A stretch of 64,000 bases of DNA from Alphaproteobacteria bacterium AO1-B (GCA_001890945.1 MLAX01000005.1:186001-250000), one strand, 5' to 3'. Positions 1 to 9,241 are shown, numbered from the stretch's first letter. Numbers and translations are program-made. The notes: generated by a model not told the origin, from the sequence alone.

Positions 1-162
1 TTGAGCGCGGCGACAAAGCCGGAGCGGTCGACCAACTCCGCGAGATCCGGGCACGTGGGGGTCGAGGCGGATGGCCAGAAAGAGCATTGCTCATGGCGAT
101 GCGGGCTGGCGGTAACACCAGCTATTGAGGTTCCGCGAGTTTTCTCAATTGCCGAGGAGGAC
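1..162. other. window edge, no assignable gene
   Basis: The first 162 bases hold no gene I can support. An open frame runs rightward from base 1 into the 3' end of the LysR gene, but it looks like no known protein. Leftward frames from about position 100 to the edge are open too short a distance to judge. A gene starting here and running off the left edge on the minus strand is possible. Confidence 0.3.
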
Positions 163-1071
163 TTAAGGCTTCAGCCAAGGCGGCGCCTTGCCGATTTTCT
201 CAAGCAGAAAATCAATGAAAACACGCACTTTTGCGGTCAAGACATTTGATTTCGGGTAAATCAGCCAAAGCATCGAGGGATCATCGACGATATGGTTCGG
301 CAGTACCCGAATGAGTGTTCCCGTTCTCAGCTCCTGATGCACACTCCAGAGAGAATTGGCCGAAATACCGGCTCCGGCCAGAGTGGCGAGCTTTTGAGAG
401 AGACCGTTGTCCATCGTTAAACGGGCGTTGGGACCCCGGGTATCGAACACGCCTTCCGGACCTGTTGGGCTCATCAGAGGTTTCACTGCGCGGGCCGCAA
501 AACCGATCAGTTGGTGTTGCTGAAGCTCATCAGGCGCCGTGGGCACACCGTGCGATGCAAGATATCCCGGTGAGGCGCACAGAATACGTGTGTCATCCGC
601 GAGCTTCCGGCCCTTCAGGCTGGTGTCTTCCATCGCCGAGTTTCGGAGTGCAAGATCGAAACTCCCGTCAATCAAATCATATTTGACGTCCGATAATCGC
701 AGATCGAGACGGATGCCGGGATGCCTTTCCATGAACTCTGGCAACAGCGGAACGATGTAAAGCTGGGCAAAGGTGCTCGGCGCGGTGAAACGCAAGGTTC
801 CGGTTGCCTCCGGCTTGCCATGCCCGAGTGCGGCGCGTGCCGCGTCTTCCTGCGCTAAAATTTCCCGGGCATAGGGAAGAAACTCCGCACCTTCTTGCGA
901 TAGCGAGACTTTGCGCGTGGAGCGGTGCAGGAGATCCGAACCGAGAGAGCGTTCCAGTTTGGCAAGCCGCGCACTTGCAATGGACGGGGCAAGCCCCAAC
1001 GCCTTGCCGGCTGCACTGATGTTGCTTTTTTCGGCGGCCAAAACGAACAGGCGCAGGCATTCGGTGTCCAT
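163..1071 (-). CDS. LysR family transcriptional regulator
   Basis: This 302-residue protein has the usual LysR length and layout. An N-terminal winged helix-turn-helix lies at about residues 1-60, with the recognition region around NISAAGKALGLAPS and the conserved RSTRKVSLSQEG wing. A periplasmic-binding-like effector domain follows at about residues 90-295. It is divergent from the luciferase-like oxidoreductase/SDR pair on the right and is the likely regulator of that pair. The intergenic gap contains TTCA-N6-TGAA at 1087-1100, which fits the LysR T-N11-A pattern, though such short motifs occur by chance. The effector is unknown. The subgroup resembles LysR proteins paired with dehydrogenases. 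Confidence 0.93.
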   Translation of the reverse strand: MDTECLRLFVLAAEKSNISAAGKALGLAPSIASARLAKLERSLGSDLLHRSTRKVSLSQEGAEFLPYAREILAQEDAARAALGHGKPEATGTLRFTAPSTFAQLYIVPLLPEFMERHPGIRLDLRLSDVKYDLIDGSFDLALRNSAMEDTSLKGRKLADDTRILCASPGYLASHGVPTAPDELQQHQLIGFAARAVKPLMSPTGPEGVFDTRGPNARLTMDNGLSQKLATLAGAGISANSLWSVHQELRTGTLIRVLPNHIVDDPSMLWLIYPKSNVLTAKVRVFIDFLLEKIGKAPPWLKP

Positions 1072-1181
1072 TCAATTATCCCGAAATTCAGAATAGTGAA
1101 GTCTCAGATATGCTATTTATGGAGAGAATAAAAGAAATATCTTTAATATGAACAAGCACTCCATGGATGAGGATCCACGTC

Positions 1182-2150
1182 ATGCTGAAACGCGCCGTAG
1201 ACGGCGGTTTTCAGTCGCTGAACACCGCCTACAATACCACCTTCCGGCAGAATAGGATGAGCATCGGCCTCGTCGTGCCGATTGAAAACTATGCCAATAG
1301 CGCCGTGCCGACGATGCGGGATCATTTGGATCGGGTACAGTTGGCGGAAAAACTGGGCTTTGCTGCGGTTTGGTTGCGCGATGTACCGTTTGACGTCCCG
1401 TCGTTTGGGGATGCGGGGCAAACCTTTGACCCGTTTGTCTATTTGGGAACATTGGCGGCTGTCACAGACCGTATCGCGCTGGGCGTTTCGAGCATTATTT
1501 TGCCGCTTCGCCATCCAGCGCATGTTGCAAAGGCGGCGGCGACAGCGGATGTGCTCTCTGGCGGCCGTTTGCTGCTCGGGATTGCGTCCGGAGACAGGCC
1601 GACGGAATTCCCGGCGTTGAATGTGTCGTTTGAGGCCCGCGGCAATGCCTTTCGTGAAAGCTATGACTACATTCGCCGTATGGCTGATCCTGCTCCGGCT
1701 TTCAACAGCCCGCTCGGCGCACCATTCGGAGGGATGGACATGCTGCCAAAGCCGATCGCGGGCCGATTGCCAATGCTGATTACCGGTGGCAGCCAACAGG
1801 AGCCGGACTGGATTGCCCATAATGCGGATGGGTGGATGACGTACCCCCGAAATGTTTCGCACCAAGCCGAGGTGATCGAGGACTACCGGCGGCGCGTTGC
1901 CGCTGCGGGCTTGGCGGACAAACCGGTCATGCAACCGCTCTATGTCGACTTGCTTGAAGACAAGGACGCGCCACCCCAGCCGATCCATCTCGGCTTCCGG
2001 TCTGGGGTTCGGGCGCTGAATCGCTATCTAGGGTCCCTCGAAGAAATTGGTATGAACCACGTGGCCCTGAATCTCCGGTTCAATCAAGCAAACATCGAAA
2101 ACACCTTGGCCCGGCTCGCCGATGAGCTGCTGCCCAACTTTCACGCGTGA
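1182..2150 (+). CDS. LLM class flavin-dependent oxidoreductase
   Basis: The protein is a luciferase-like (TIM-barrel, FMN/F420 type) oxidoreductase of the BA3436-type subgroup, recognised from VVPIENYANS near the N-terminus and the GDAGQTFDPFVYLG and SGGRLLLGIASGDRP segments. The substrate is not known for this subgroup. I chose ATG 1182 because GAGG at 1169-1172 lies 9 bases before it and the N-terminus then aligns with relatives. ATG 1167 is in frame and would add five residues, but that start codon abuts the same GAGG. The length is 322 residues. The stop overlaps the ribosome site of the next SDR gene, so the two form an operon, probably under the divergent LysR regulator. Confidence 0.9.
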   Translation: MLKRAVDGGFQSLNTAYNTTFRQNRMSIGLVVPIENYANSAVPTMRDHLDRVQLAEKLGFAAVWLRDVPFDVPSFGDAGQTFDPFVYLGTLAAVTDRIALGVSSIILPLRHPAHVAKAAATADVLSGGRLLLGIASGDRPTEFPALNVSFEARGNAFRESYDYIRRMADPAPAFNSPLGAPFGGMDMLPKPIAGRLPMLITGGSQQEPDWIAHNADGWMTYPRNVSHQAEVIEDYRRRVAAAGLADKPVMQPLYVDLLEDKDAPPQPIHLGFRSGVRALNRYLGSLEEIGMNHVALNLRFNQANIENTLARLADELLPNFHA

Positions 2151-2158
2151 GGTTACTG

Positions 2159-2977
2159 ATGCAAAAGACTATTCTTCTGACCGGGGCCACTGATGGCATT
2201 GGGCTGGAAACGGCAAAGCGGCTTGCCGCGGACGGTCACACGCTGTTGATCCATGGACGAAACCCGGACAAGCTGGCCAGGGTGAAAGCTGATCTGGAGG
2301 CTCTTCCGGGCGCCGGTGAGGTTGAGGCGTATTTGGCTGATTTTTCAGATCTGGCCGATGTGAACAATCTGGCCGATACCATTCGCAGCCACCACGATCA
2401 TCTGGACGTTCTGATCAATAACGCCGGGATCCTTCGCACCCAGGATCCTTTGACCAAAGATGGTATGGATGTTCGCTTTGTGGTCAACACGATCGCGCCG
2501 TATCTCCTTACCCGGAAGCTGTTGCCGCTCATGGGGAATGCGGGCCGGGTTGTCAACTTGTCTTCTGCTGCTCAGGCGCCAGTCAATCTGAAGGCCTTGG
2601 CCGGTCAACAGCGGGCCTCTGATATGGAGGCTTATGCGCAGAGTAAGCTTGCCATCACCATGTGGACACGGGATTTGGCGCGCGAGCTGGGCCCTGACGG
2701 GCCGGTCATCGTCGCCGTCAATCCAGCCTCCCTTCTTGGCACCAAGATGGTGAAAGAGGGGTTCGGTGTGTCCGGTAGTGACATCGCTGTCGGCGTTGAC
2801 ATCCTGATACGGGCCTCCTTATCTGAAGAGTTTGAAGGCCGGTCCGGAGCTTATTTTGATAATGATTCCGCACGCTTCGCAGACCCGCATCCGTTGGGCA
2901 TGGATCCGCGGGCTTGCGCAGAAGTCGTTGCAACGATCCGCGATGTCCTTGCGCACGCCGGACTGCCTGCGAATTAA
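2159..2977 (+). CDS. SDR family oxidoreductase
   Basis: This is a short-chain dehydrogenase/reductase of 272 residues. The Rossmann nucleotide motif TGATDGIG is at residues 8-15, NNAG follows in strand 4, and the catalytic Ser (NLSSAAQ) and Tyr-x3-Lys (YAQSK) are present. An Arg-rich stretch after strand 2 (HGRN) suggests NADP(H) preference. The start is ATG 2159: GAGG at 2149-2152, overlapping the stop of the upstream gene, is 6 bases away, while the in-frame GTG at 2147 has no such site. It resembles the retinol-dehydrogenase-like SDRs. Its substrate cannot be read from sequence. It is probably co-transcribed and translationally coupled with the luciferase-like oxidoreductase. Confidence 0.92.
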   Translation: MQKTILLTGATDGIGLETAKRLAADGHTLLIHGRNPDKLARVKADLEALPGAGEVEAYLADFSDLADVNNLADTIRSHHDHLDVLINNAGILRTQDPLTKDGMDVRFVVNTIAPYLLTRKLLPLMGNAGRVVNLSSAAQAPVNLKALAGQQRASDMEAYAQSKLAITMWTRDLARELGPDGPVIVAVNPASLLGTKMVKEGFGVSGSDIAVGVDILIRASLSEEFEGRSGAYFDNDSARFADPHPLGMDPRACAEVVATIRDVLAHAGLPAN

Positions 2978-3026
2978 CGCGCAGGCCGGTCAACTCTGCC
3001 GATCGATTTCTTAAAGGGCTGCCGGA

Positions 3027-3494
3027 CTAGCCGCGGCCCCGGTATGGCTGTACCCCCTGTTCGGGGATCCAGACCCCCTCCGGGGCTGGGCCAGTTTGGT
3101 AAAACACGTCGATCGGAATCCCGCCGCGCGGATACCAGTATCCGCCGATCCTCAACCACTCAGGATCGAGCAGATCAACAAGACGCTTGCCGATTGAGAC
3201 CGTGCAGTCTTCATGGAACGCGCCGTGATTGCGGAAAGACCCCAGGAAGAGTTTCAGCGACTTGCTCTCAACAAGGAAGTCCTTGGGCACATAGTCGATA
3301 ACGAGATGCGCAAAATCCGGAGCGCTCGTCAAAGGGCAGAGGGAGGTGAACTCCGGTGCCACAAAGCGCACCATGTATTTGGTACCGGCTTGCGGGTTGG
3401 GAACCTTTTCCAGAACAGCGTTTTCCGGGCTGTCGGGCAGCTCTGTCGATGCGCCGAGCTGTGTGAGGTTTTCGTAAATGGATTTGTCGCTCAT
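3027..3494 (-). CDS. queF: NADPH-dependent 7-cyano-7-deazaguanine reductase QueF
   Basis: QueF reduces preQ0 to preQ1, the last free-base step before insertion into tRNA for queuosine. At 155 residues this is the short, single-domain type I (YkvM-like) form. The nucleophilic Cys53 and acid Asp60 lie in [10 protein letters not shown], and the signature [16 protein letters not shown] with its following His-Glu is intact. It is the last gene of the leftward queC-queD-queE-queF operon and starts only one base after the queE stop. Its ribosome site GAGAGG lies inside the end of queE. No GTP cyclohydrolase (folE) is in the window, so the first pathway step must be encoded elsewhere. Confidence 0.97.
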   Translation of the reverse strand: MSDKSIYENLTQLGASTELPDSPENAVLEKVPNPQAGTKYMVRFVAPEFTSLCPLTSAPDFAHLVIDYVPKDFLVESKSLKLFLGSFRNHGAFHEDCTVSIGKRLVDLLDPEWLRIGGYWYPRGGIPIDVFYQTGPAPEGVWIPEQGVQPYRGRG

Positions 3495-3495
3495 C

Positions 3496-4224
3496 TCAAA
3501 CGCCTCTCAAGTTGCCCCAGATCAGGGTATGCAGCTGCGGGAGGACCGTTGGTGTGTACCACCGGTCACCAGCCACTTTGTCCACCAGCCAGCGCATCCG
3601 GTCCATGATGCCGGGCATGTCAATCGGAGCATCTGCTGCGGCCGGTGACGGTGGCGTGTGGTTGCCGGGCTGCAGATAAAGCGGCAGCTCCGGATAGCGC
3701 GCAGCAAGATCCTTGGCATAGTCGTAGTCCGTGTCATCGAAGATCACGGTTTTCAAGACTGTCTGGGTGTCTGCTCCGGCCGCCTCGACACATTCCGCGA
3801 GTTTTTGCCAATCGGTGTCCATGCCGCTGGAGGGCGGCTTGGGGCTCAACGTCAGGACATCGAGCGCCGCAAACCAGTCCTTTGCAATGCTGCCCTGTGT
3901 CTCCAGGGCAAAACGATAGCCTTCCCGCCTGCCGAGCTCGATCAACGATCCAAGTGGTTGGATCGCCGGATTGCCCCCGGACAGCGAGACCATCAAAGGC
4001 TTGCCGCCGCTGAGGATTTCGATCTGCATCAGGATTGCCTGCGGCGTCATTGGGTGCCAGTCGTCCCGGTAGGCGCTGTCGACGGCGTGCAGTGTATCGC
4101 ACCAGCTGCAGCGGTAATCGCAACCACCTGTGCGAACAAATATTGTCGGCTGACCAATGAGGGCACCTTCACCCTGGATCGTTGGTCCAAAAATCTCATT
4201 GACCCGAATTTGTCCAATGCTCAT
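3496..4224 (-). CDS. queE: 7-carboxy-7-deazaguanine synthase QueE
   Basis: QueE is the radical SAM enzyme that converts carboxy-tetrahydropterin to 7-carboxy-7-deazaguanine. The 242-residue protein carries the Cys-x3-Cys-x2-Cys cluster motif at residues 35, 39 and 42 ([11 protein letters not shown]). It is preceded by the FGPTIQGEG signature, and the SAM-binding SGGNP segment follows. The start is ATG 4224, since GGAGG lies just upstream and the protein then begins at the conserved [13 protein letters not shown]. The frame stays open upstream, but that stretch is the queD gene in another frame. Start and queD stop overlap as ATGA, implying coupled translation. Confidence 0.96.
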   Translation of the reverse strand: MSIGQIRVNEIFGPTIQGEGALIGQPTIFVRTGGCDYRCSWCDTLHAVDSAYRDDWHPMTPQAILMQIEILSGGKPLMVSLSGGNPAIQPLGSLIELGRREGYRFALETQGSIAKDWFAALDVLTLSPKPPSSGMDTDWQKLAECVEAAGADTQTVLKTVIFDDTDYDYAKDLAARYPELPLYLQPGNHTPPSPAAADAPIDMPGIMDRMRWLVDKVAGDRWYTPTVLPQLHTLIWGNLRGV

Positions 4225-4607
4225 TGGCGGGCCTCCACCGGGATATAGGTCAGCGGCCGGTACTCGGCGCATGTTTTGGGTGTTTCCTTGACCCGGACAG
4301 CTGTCGTCTCTGGCCATTTTCCCACACACCAGTCGAAAAGATGCTTGGCGAGACGTTCCGCAGTGACACAGTCATCGCCAAGAACATCGTTGAGATGCCG
4401 GTGATCGAGCGTGTCGTCGATATAGGTCTTCAGGGATTTCAGCTCATTGTAGTCCCGTACGAAACCGATTTGATTGAGCTCAGAAGACGCCAACTCGACT
4501 TCGACCACGTAGTTGTGGCCGTGAAACCGGGCGCAAGGATGATCATCCGGAAGACCGATCAGCTGATGCGATGCGGAGAAATGGAATTCCTTGGTGATCC
4601 TATACAT
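4221..4607 (-). CDS. queD: 6-carboxy-5,6,7,8-tetrahydropterin synthase QueD
   Basis: QueD turns 7,8-dihydroneopterin triphosphate into 6-carboxy-tetrahydropterin. The protein is 128 residues, typical of the family. Zinc ligands are His14, His29 and His31 (ASHQL and FHGHNY), with the catalytic Cys25 in HPCARFHGH and a conserved DHRHLN further on. The start is ATG 4607, overlapping the queC stop by 8 bases. The open frame extends far upstream, but that part is antisense-like sequence within queC. It belongs to the same leftward operon as queC, queE and queF. Confidence 0.96.
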   Translation of the reverse strand: MYRITKEFHFSASHQLIGLPDDHPCARFHGHNYVVEVELASSELNQIGFVRDYNELKSLKTYIDDTLDHRHLNDVLGDDCVTAERLAKHLFDWCVGKWPETTAVRVKETPKTCAEYRPLTYIPVEARQ

Positions 4608-5289
4608 TGCAGGCCCCTTTCCAGAAGTCGGGGTCGGCATAGATTGTCGGATCTTTGACGCCAGCCAGGTGGAAGGCTTCCCGCCGCTCGACACAGGTGC
4701 CACAGCGTCCGCAATGGATCTCACCGCCTTTGTAGCAAGACCACGATTTGGTGTGGTCCACGCCCAGATTTGCGCCCTCGGCTGCGATATCGGCTTTGCT
4801 GACACGCACATACGGCGTGTAGAGCTTGATCTCGCCCATGCCTTCCAAAGCATGGCGCTGCATTTCTTCAAAGCTCTCGGTGAAGGCGGGCCGGCAATCC
4901 GGATAGATAAAATGATCGCCGCCATGAACAGCCGTTGCGACGGCCTCGGCGCCCCGAGCAGACGCAATTCCATAGGCGATGGTCAGCATGATCGCGTTAC
5001 GGTTGGGCACCACGGTGATCTTCATGGTGTCTTCGGCATAGTGGCCGTCGGGCACATCAATGTTATCGGTCAATGCCGAGCCGGTCAGCTGGCGGCCGAT
5101 GTTCGTGATGTCGATCAGGATGTGCTCAGTGTTAAGCGCATCGGCACAGGCTTTGGCGTAATCCAGCTCCTTCTTGTGGCGCTGGCCATAGTCGAAGGAG
5201 ATCAGGCCGATCAGCTCGTTTTCTTGCGCGATTTTGTGCGCAAGGGTGACGGAATCCATTCCGCCGGAACAGATGACAAGTGTTTTCAA
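4600..5289 (-). CDS. queC: 7-cyano-7-deazaguanine synthase QueC (TTG start)
   Basis: QueC makes preQ0 from carboxy-deazaguanine with ammonia and ATP. The 229-residue protein has the PP-loop SGGMDS at residues 8-13 and the four-cysteine zinc site near the C-terminus (CYKGGEIHCGRCGTC). I set the start at TTG 5289: it gives the conserved N-terminus (M)KTLVICSGGMDS, and AAGGGA lies 8 bases upstream. An in-frame ATG at 5376 would add a 29-residue extension unlike relatives. It is the first gene of the que operon. I found no convincing preQ1 aptamer in the leader (about 5290-5540). Confidence 0.95.
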   Translation of the reverse strand: MKTLVICSGGMDSVTLAHKIAQENELIGLISFDYGQRHKKELDYAKACADALNTEHILIDITNIGRQLTGSALTDNIDVPDGHYAEDTMKITVVPNRNAIMLTIAYGIASARGAEAVATAVHGGDHFIYPDCRPAFTESFEEMQRHALEGMGEIKLYTPYVRVSKADIAAEGANLGVDHTKSWSCYKGGEIHCGRCGTCVERREAFHLAGVKDPTIYADPDFWKGACNV

Positions 5290-5543
5290 CGTATTGGTCC
5301 CTTGTTTTCGCTGTGGACGTTCGTTGAAACGCCCGTCACCGGGTAGGCTGCGACCGGTGGCCTGCCTTTGAAGCAAGCGGCGCGCCTTATAACAGGCTTG
5401 CGCAAAAAGGGAAGAGACTTTGGTTCCGGCACCGGTTGAGATGCCGACAAAACTGGGCCGGGTACTCTCGGTTCATTCTGGTTAGAACGCCCAATCAGTA
5501 ACCCGGTCCTACATTTTCGGACGACCGCGAAGAAGTCCTGACA

Positions 5544-7445
5544 CTAGATCGCGATTTGGGTTGCGCTTGTTATTTCACGAACCTTGGTCTTGATTGTCTC
5601 CCGTCCTAGGCTTTCAACACTCAAAGTCGATAGAAGCGCCTCGTTTTGGGTGATATCCGCGTCCACATATGCGTCAAAGCCAAGTCCTGTCCGGATTTCC
5701 AGCTCATGAACAGAAATCTGGAACAACCGAAATGGATCGAAGTCAAGCGTTTCCAGATCACTCAGCAGGTCGTTCTGGGAAAGCACGAAGCAGGCGGCTG
5801 TCGGGTTGCCGTCGGCACCGCGATAGGCGACCAGTTTCCAATAATCCCGCGGGATCCGGGCGCCACGGTACTCGATGTCCTCGTCCGAAAAGACGGGACC
5901 TGAGATCACCGATACACGAATGTCCTGATCGGCAGCCTGTTCCAGGATTATGTTTTCAAGGCGTCCCCAGAGCCCGCCAAGGCTGGACCGGTTATAGCGC
6001 TCGTGTTGCGGGGCAATGTTTGTGTAGTAGTAGGAATCCTTGTTGGCCTGGCGTGCTTCTGGCACCGGCCCCCAGGCCAAATCAGCCCTTCGCGCGATGT
6101 GCCCGCGATCCAGCTTGTTGTCTTCATAAAGACTGTTGTTCCACTGCAGACCACTCTCGATCCTCGGATCTTCCTTGAAGCTGTGACTGCCCAAGGTCAC
6201 TTTTCGCGCGCCGTCGACGTTCCACGCCACAAAGCGGGCCATGCGCCGTTTTGCGCTCAGGCATACGGAGAAGTGGGTATAGGGAATTGTCTGCTTGCGG
6301 CCAAAATTCACCGCGTCCCGTTTGACGGCGGTCGACATGCCGGGCATTGGAGCATGGAAGCCAAGGAAGTCGGTATCGTAACCAGAGCGAGCTCCAAAGG
6401 CTTCCGCCACATCACCTGGAACGCGATTTGTTTCCGGAGGCGTCAGAGAGAACCTGAGCTTGTTCATGACGGAGGCTGGGTAACAGGCAAGCGCATGTTC
6501 GTCCGGGTTGTCGCCAGTCTCGCCCGCAAAATGCAGGCCTGCGAAGATGTCTGTTGCCTTTTGTTTGTCGACGATCATCCATGCACTGCCGGAGTCGCCG
6601 CCCATGCTGATCTCGTTGTTCGGTGCGGGTTTTTTGGGGTCCGGTGCGATCTCAAAACAGCCGATTGCTTTTTCGCCCACATGACTGCCGTAATTAATTT
6701 TCGCGATGACGTCGGTCCGTCTGACTATTCCGTAGGTCGTATTGGTTGTCCGCCCTGTCTTGACGACTTTGTCGTCGAGCTCAACCTCTGCCATTCTCTG
6801 CGGTGCAACGCCGAGGTTATGGATCTCTGGATCAAATTCGCGGTCCCGCAGGCGGGAGATGGCGCAATCGCCCGCGATCCCAAGATGACTCCTTTCCAAG
6901 TCGCCGCAATAGTTGTATGCGATGTTGTTGTCGTCATGCGGCCCGGGCTGAACGATCGGGTCTCCTATCTCGCCCGTGGGTCCGTGAAGTACGTGCCAGT
7001 TGGAGAGAATGCATGCAGCCCCGGTTTCGTCGTCGAACACGATCATGCCCAGTGTGCCCGCGGTGCCATCCACGTGAGAAACGCTTGCCCCCGGGACAAC
7101 CGGATCGAGTCTTGTTTTCAGGACGGACTGGGTCTCCGGACTGATGACCTGATAGGACGGTTTGAACCCGCGTTCCACGACATCGGTCGGGATTGTAATG
7201 CCTTCAAAGGCGATTGTTTTTGGCAATTCCTTTGTGCCCAGGGCTTCCAGCCCCGACACTTCTGCTTTCTGACCAACTGTGAACACAACACTGACTTCGC
7301 CGGTGTTGTTTTTTCGGCCTATTCCGATGGATGTGACGTTGGGATCGTCAAGGTAATCGCTGCCGCGCGTTCTGATAAATTTGCGGAGTATGTGCTGAGT
7401 GGACTCCGTGTCGGATTTACCTGCAGTCTTCCGTTTTTTGGCCAT
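5544..7445 (-). CDS. trypsin-like protease fused to DNA/RNA non-specific endonuclease
   Basis: The 633-residue protein joins two hydrolases. Residues about 120-335 form a trypsin-like serine protease with an apparently complete triad: His151 in SNWHVLHG, Asp193 in GDCAISRL and Ser285 in GGDSGSAW. Residues about 385-600 form a NUC1-type (Serratia nuclease-like) beta-beta-alpha-metal nuclease, with DRGH at 446-449 (His general base), the metal-binding Asn within TNIAPQHERYN and the following LWGRLE helix. The first 110 residues are a domain I cannot name. There is no signal peptide (MAKKRKTAGK start) and no transmembrane segment, so it should be cytoplasmic. The gene stands alone. Possible roles are proteolytically controlled nuclease, cell suicide or phage defence; this is inference only. 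Confidence 0.88.
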   Translation of the reverse strand: MAKKRKTAGKSDTESTQHILRKFIRTRGSDYLDDPNVTSIGIGRKNNTGEVSVVFTVGQKAEVSGLEALGTKELPKTIAFEGITIPTDVVERGFKPSYQVISPETQSVLKTRLDPVVPGASVSHVDGTAGTLGMIVFDDETGAACILSNWHVLHGPTGEIGDPIVQPGPHDDNNIAYNYCGDLERSHLGIAGDCAISRLRDREFDPEIHNLGVAPQRMAEVELDDKVVKTGRTTNTTYGIVRRTDVIAKINYGSHVGEKAIGCFEIAPDPKKPAPNNEISMGGDSGSAWMIVDKQKATDIFAGLHFAGETGDNPDEHALACYPASVMNKLRFSLTPPETNRVPGDVAEAFGARSGYDTDFLGFHAPMPGMSTAVKRDAVNFGRKQTIPYTHFSVCLSAKRRMARFVAWNVDGARKVTLGSHSFKEDPRIESGLQWNNSLYEDNKLDRGHIARRADLAWGPVPEARQANKDSYYYTNIAPQHERYNRSSLGGLWGRLENIILEQAADQDIRVSVISGPVFSDEDIEYRGARIPRDYWKLVAYRGADGNPTAACFVLSQNDLLSDLETLDFDPFRLFQISVHELEIRTGLGFDAYVDADITQNEALLSTLSVESLGRETIKTKVREITSATQIAI

Positions 7446-7572
7446 GGTTCACTCCAAAAAAACATAGGAACTCACCCGGTATTTAAACGTGATATCGAAT
7501 TTCCATCAACTTAAGATATAGGAATTTTGAAAATGTCACGAAATGCAATCATTGATTGAATTCGAGGGTGTG

Positions 7573-8310
7573 TCAGGCCCAGATCGCTATGCGCAGGCCT
7601 TTGCCGTCGCGCTGATAATTTTCAGAAAACGGTTCGGCCTGCCTGTTGAAAATCCGCTCCGCAATCAGGCTGTTGGCTGCCGCGTCAAGGAGATCGTCGC
7701 GGCCGCACCCCCTTGGAGGCTTTTGATCCAGGAAGGGTTTTGGCAGGCCTTTGGAGACGAGTAGGTCACGGCGCTGATCCAAACCTTCCGGGTTCGCGCG
7801 GCTCTTGACCTTCTTTGGCAGGCTCATTTCGGCTTCTCCGTTCAAACGCCAAAAGGCGAGCTCCGGATGCACTTCATGAACCCGCTCTTCTAGCGCGGGC
7901 GTCATCAGGCTGTCGATTTCACGGATTTTGGGGAACAGATAAAAGCATTGCTTCGAGACCTTGCGGGGTGGGTTGGAGGTTTTAAGCGACGTTTCACACG
8001 AAGCTTTGTAATCCTCTTCGTAGACCGCAGCGCGCGACGGCACGGAAAACACGGAAGACTGACGCAGTCCAAGGTGCTTTCTAGCAGCCTTTTCAGCCCC
8101 CCTGCCATCTGGTCCAAGGAGGTCCGGTAGCCCGATCGGCATGTCGACCGCAATGATCTTCAACTCGGGCTGGAAGGAAAGAAGATCCGCAAAGTGTTTA
8201 AAAAGCTGAAGTTTGATATCTTTGGGATCGCCCACGTTTCGGAGAACTGCGATCCAGCCGGCCCGGCAGCCGTCAACACCGGCGACCCAGGTCCCGGCGC
8301 GCTCAGGCAC
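7573..8310 (-). CDS. DUF429 family protein
   Basis: The 245-residue product matches the DUF429 family, predicted to have an RNase H-like fold. It opens with VAGVDGCRAGWIAV, then VDMPIGLPD, then conserved charged segments such as HPELAFWRLNG and a C-terminal DDLLDAAANSLIAERI helix. The function is not established. The start is GTG 8310, overlapping the end of the pyridoxal kinase gene by 8 bases; the frame is open further upstream, but only as a shadow of the kinase. Overlap and shared strand make it an operon partner of the kinase. The closing phrase GDGKGLRIAIWA is typical of the family. Confidence 0.85.
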   Translation of the reverse strand: MPERAGTWVAGVDGCRAGWIAVLRNVGDPKDIKLQLFKHFADLLSFQPELKIIAVDMPIGLPDLLGPDGRGAEKAARKHLGLRQSSVFSVPSRAAVYEEDYKASCETSLKTSNPPRKVSKQCFYLFPKIREIDSLMTPALEERVHEVHPELAFWRLNGEAEMSLPKKVKSRANPEGLDQRRDLLVSKGLPKPFLDQKPPRGCGRDDLLDAAANSLIAERIFNRQAEPFSENYQRDGKGLRIAIWA

Positions 8311-9205
8311 GGATCTTGGCTTCCATAACACGCCGGGAAGTGACCAGCGCCATCGCCCGAACCACGGACTGCTGTTCATCGGCAAAGAGGAGCTCATCCG
8401 CTCCTTTTTTGACGCTGCGCGCGACAAGCTCAAAAACGGAGGCGGAAGCGCGCTTTACGGCCTCCTCATCGTCTAATCCAGCGAGCCGGTTGATCAAAAG
8501 CAGACCGGCTATCAGATCACCCGTACCATGCGGCGGGTTGGCAATGGCTGCATGTTCAGCGGCAACGGCGCCCCTTGGGCCGGCGAGCAGATTGGAGATC
8601 GCGTTGCGGCGCAAGGCCGGTGCCGACGTCACCAGGACGCGCTCGGTGCCCAAATCCCGGGCCGCCGATAGAGCCTCCAGCTCGCTGGAGATTTCTCTGC
8701 CGGTTAACCAGCCAAGTTCAAAACTGTTTGGGGTGACGATATTGGCCAGCGGAACCAGATGGTCCCGAATGGCTTCTGCAGTTGCTTCAGGAACGTAAAG
8801 CCCGCCTCCCGAAGCAGATGTGTGATCGCCCATCACCGGATCGCACAGATAAGGTGCATCTGGGTTGGCGGTTTTGACTGCCTTGATCAGATCCGCAATT
8901 GCCGGAGCCTGATCCGGGCTGCCGAGATACCCGGTGATGATACCGCCGATCTCATTGAGCTTCGCCGATCCAGCCAGGTCGGAGGCGATTGAGGAAAAAT
9001 CAGCGGTTGGCGGGACAATCCGCGTTCCCTTGCCGTGTCCCGGGTGCCAAGGCAGCAAGATGGTTGGAAGAAACCAGACATCATGACCGTTCCGCTCTAG
9101 TGCAAACGTCAAACCGCGGCCGGATATGCCGCCGCGTACCACTTGAGATGTGATGACAAGGATCGGTTTTGTTACCGGTTCAGATCCGGCAGGCGGCTGC
9201 GTCAT
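8303..9205 (-). CDS. pdxY: pyridoxal kinase
   Basis: This ribokinase-superfamily enzyme phosphorylates pyridoxal in the B6 salvage pathway. The 300-residue protein shows the PdxY/PdxK hallmarks: SQVVRGGISGRG near the N-terminus, GYLGSPDQ, the CDPVMGD segment, the TPNSFELGWLTG motif and the anion-hole HGTGDLIAGLLL, whose Asp is the catalytic base. HVxxG of typical PdxY (SHVVYG) reads RGGISG here, so substrate range may differ somewhat. It lies between ispG (upstream, 36-base gap) and the overlapping DUF429 gene, all leftward. The start at 9205 is plausible; a second in-frame start is not evident. Confidence 0.9.
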   Translation of the reverse strand: MTQPPAGSEPVTKPILVITSQVVRGGISGRGLTFALERNGHDVWFLPTILLPWHPGHGKGTRIVPPTADFSSIASDLAGSAKLNEIGGIITGYLGSPDQAPAIADLIKAVKTANPDAPYLCDPVMGDHTSASGGGLYVPEATAEAIRDHLVPLANIVTPNSFELGWLTGREISSELEALSAARDLGTERVLVTSAPALRRNAISNLLAGPRGAVAAEHAAIANPPHGTGDLIAGLLLINRLAGLDDEEAVKRASASVFELVARSVKKGADELLFADEQQSVVRAMALVTSRRVMEAKIRA

Positions 9206-9241
9206 AGGCGGCTTTCAATTGAGGGTTCGCCGGATTGGCGA

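Noticed and set aside
4591..5346. 251-codon plus-strand frame opposite queC
   Set aside because: It covers queC exactly in antisense and has no ribosome site or family resemblance.
5290..5543. Possible preQ1 riboswitch in the queC leader
   Set aside because: No preQ1 aptamer could be recognised by eye; the leader shows no short stem followed by an A-rich pseudoknot tail.
6003..7514. 503-codon open frame on the plus strand opposite the protease-nuclease gene
   Set aside because: It is fully antisense to a gene with clear catalytic motifs, is rich in Cys and His in the manner of shadow frames, and matches no family.
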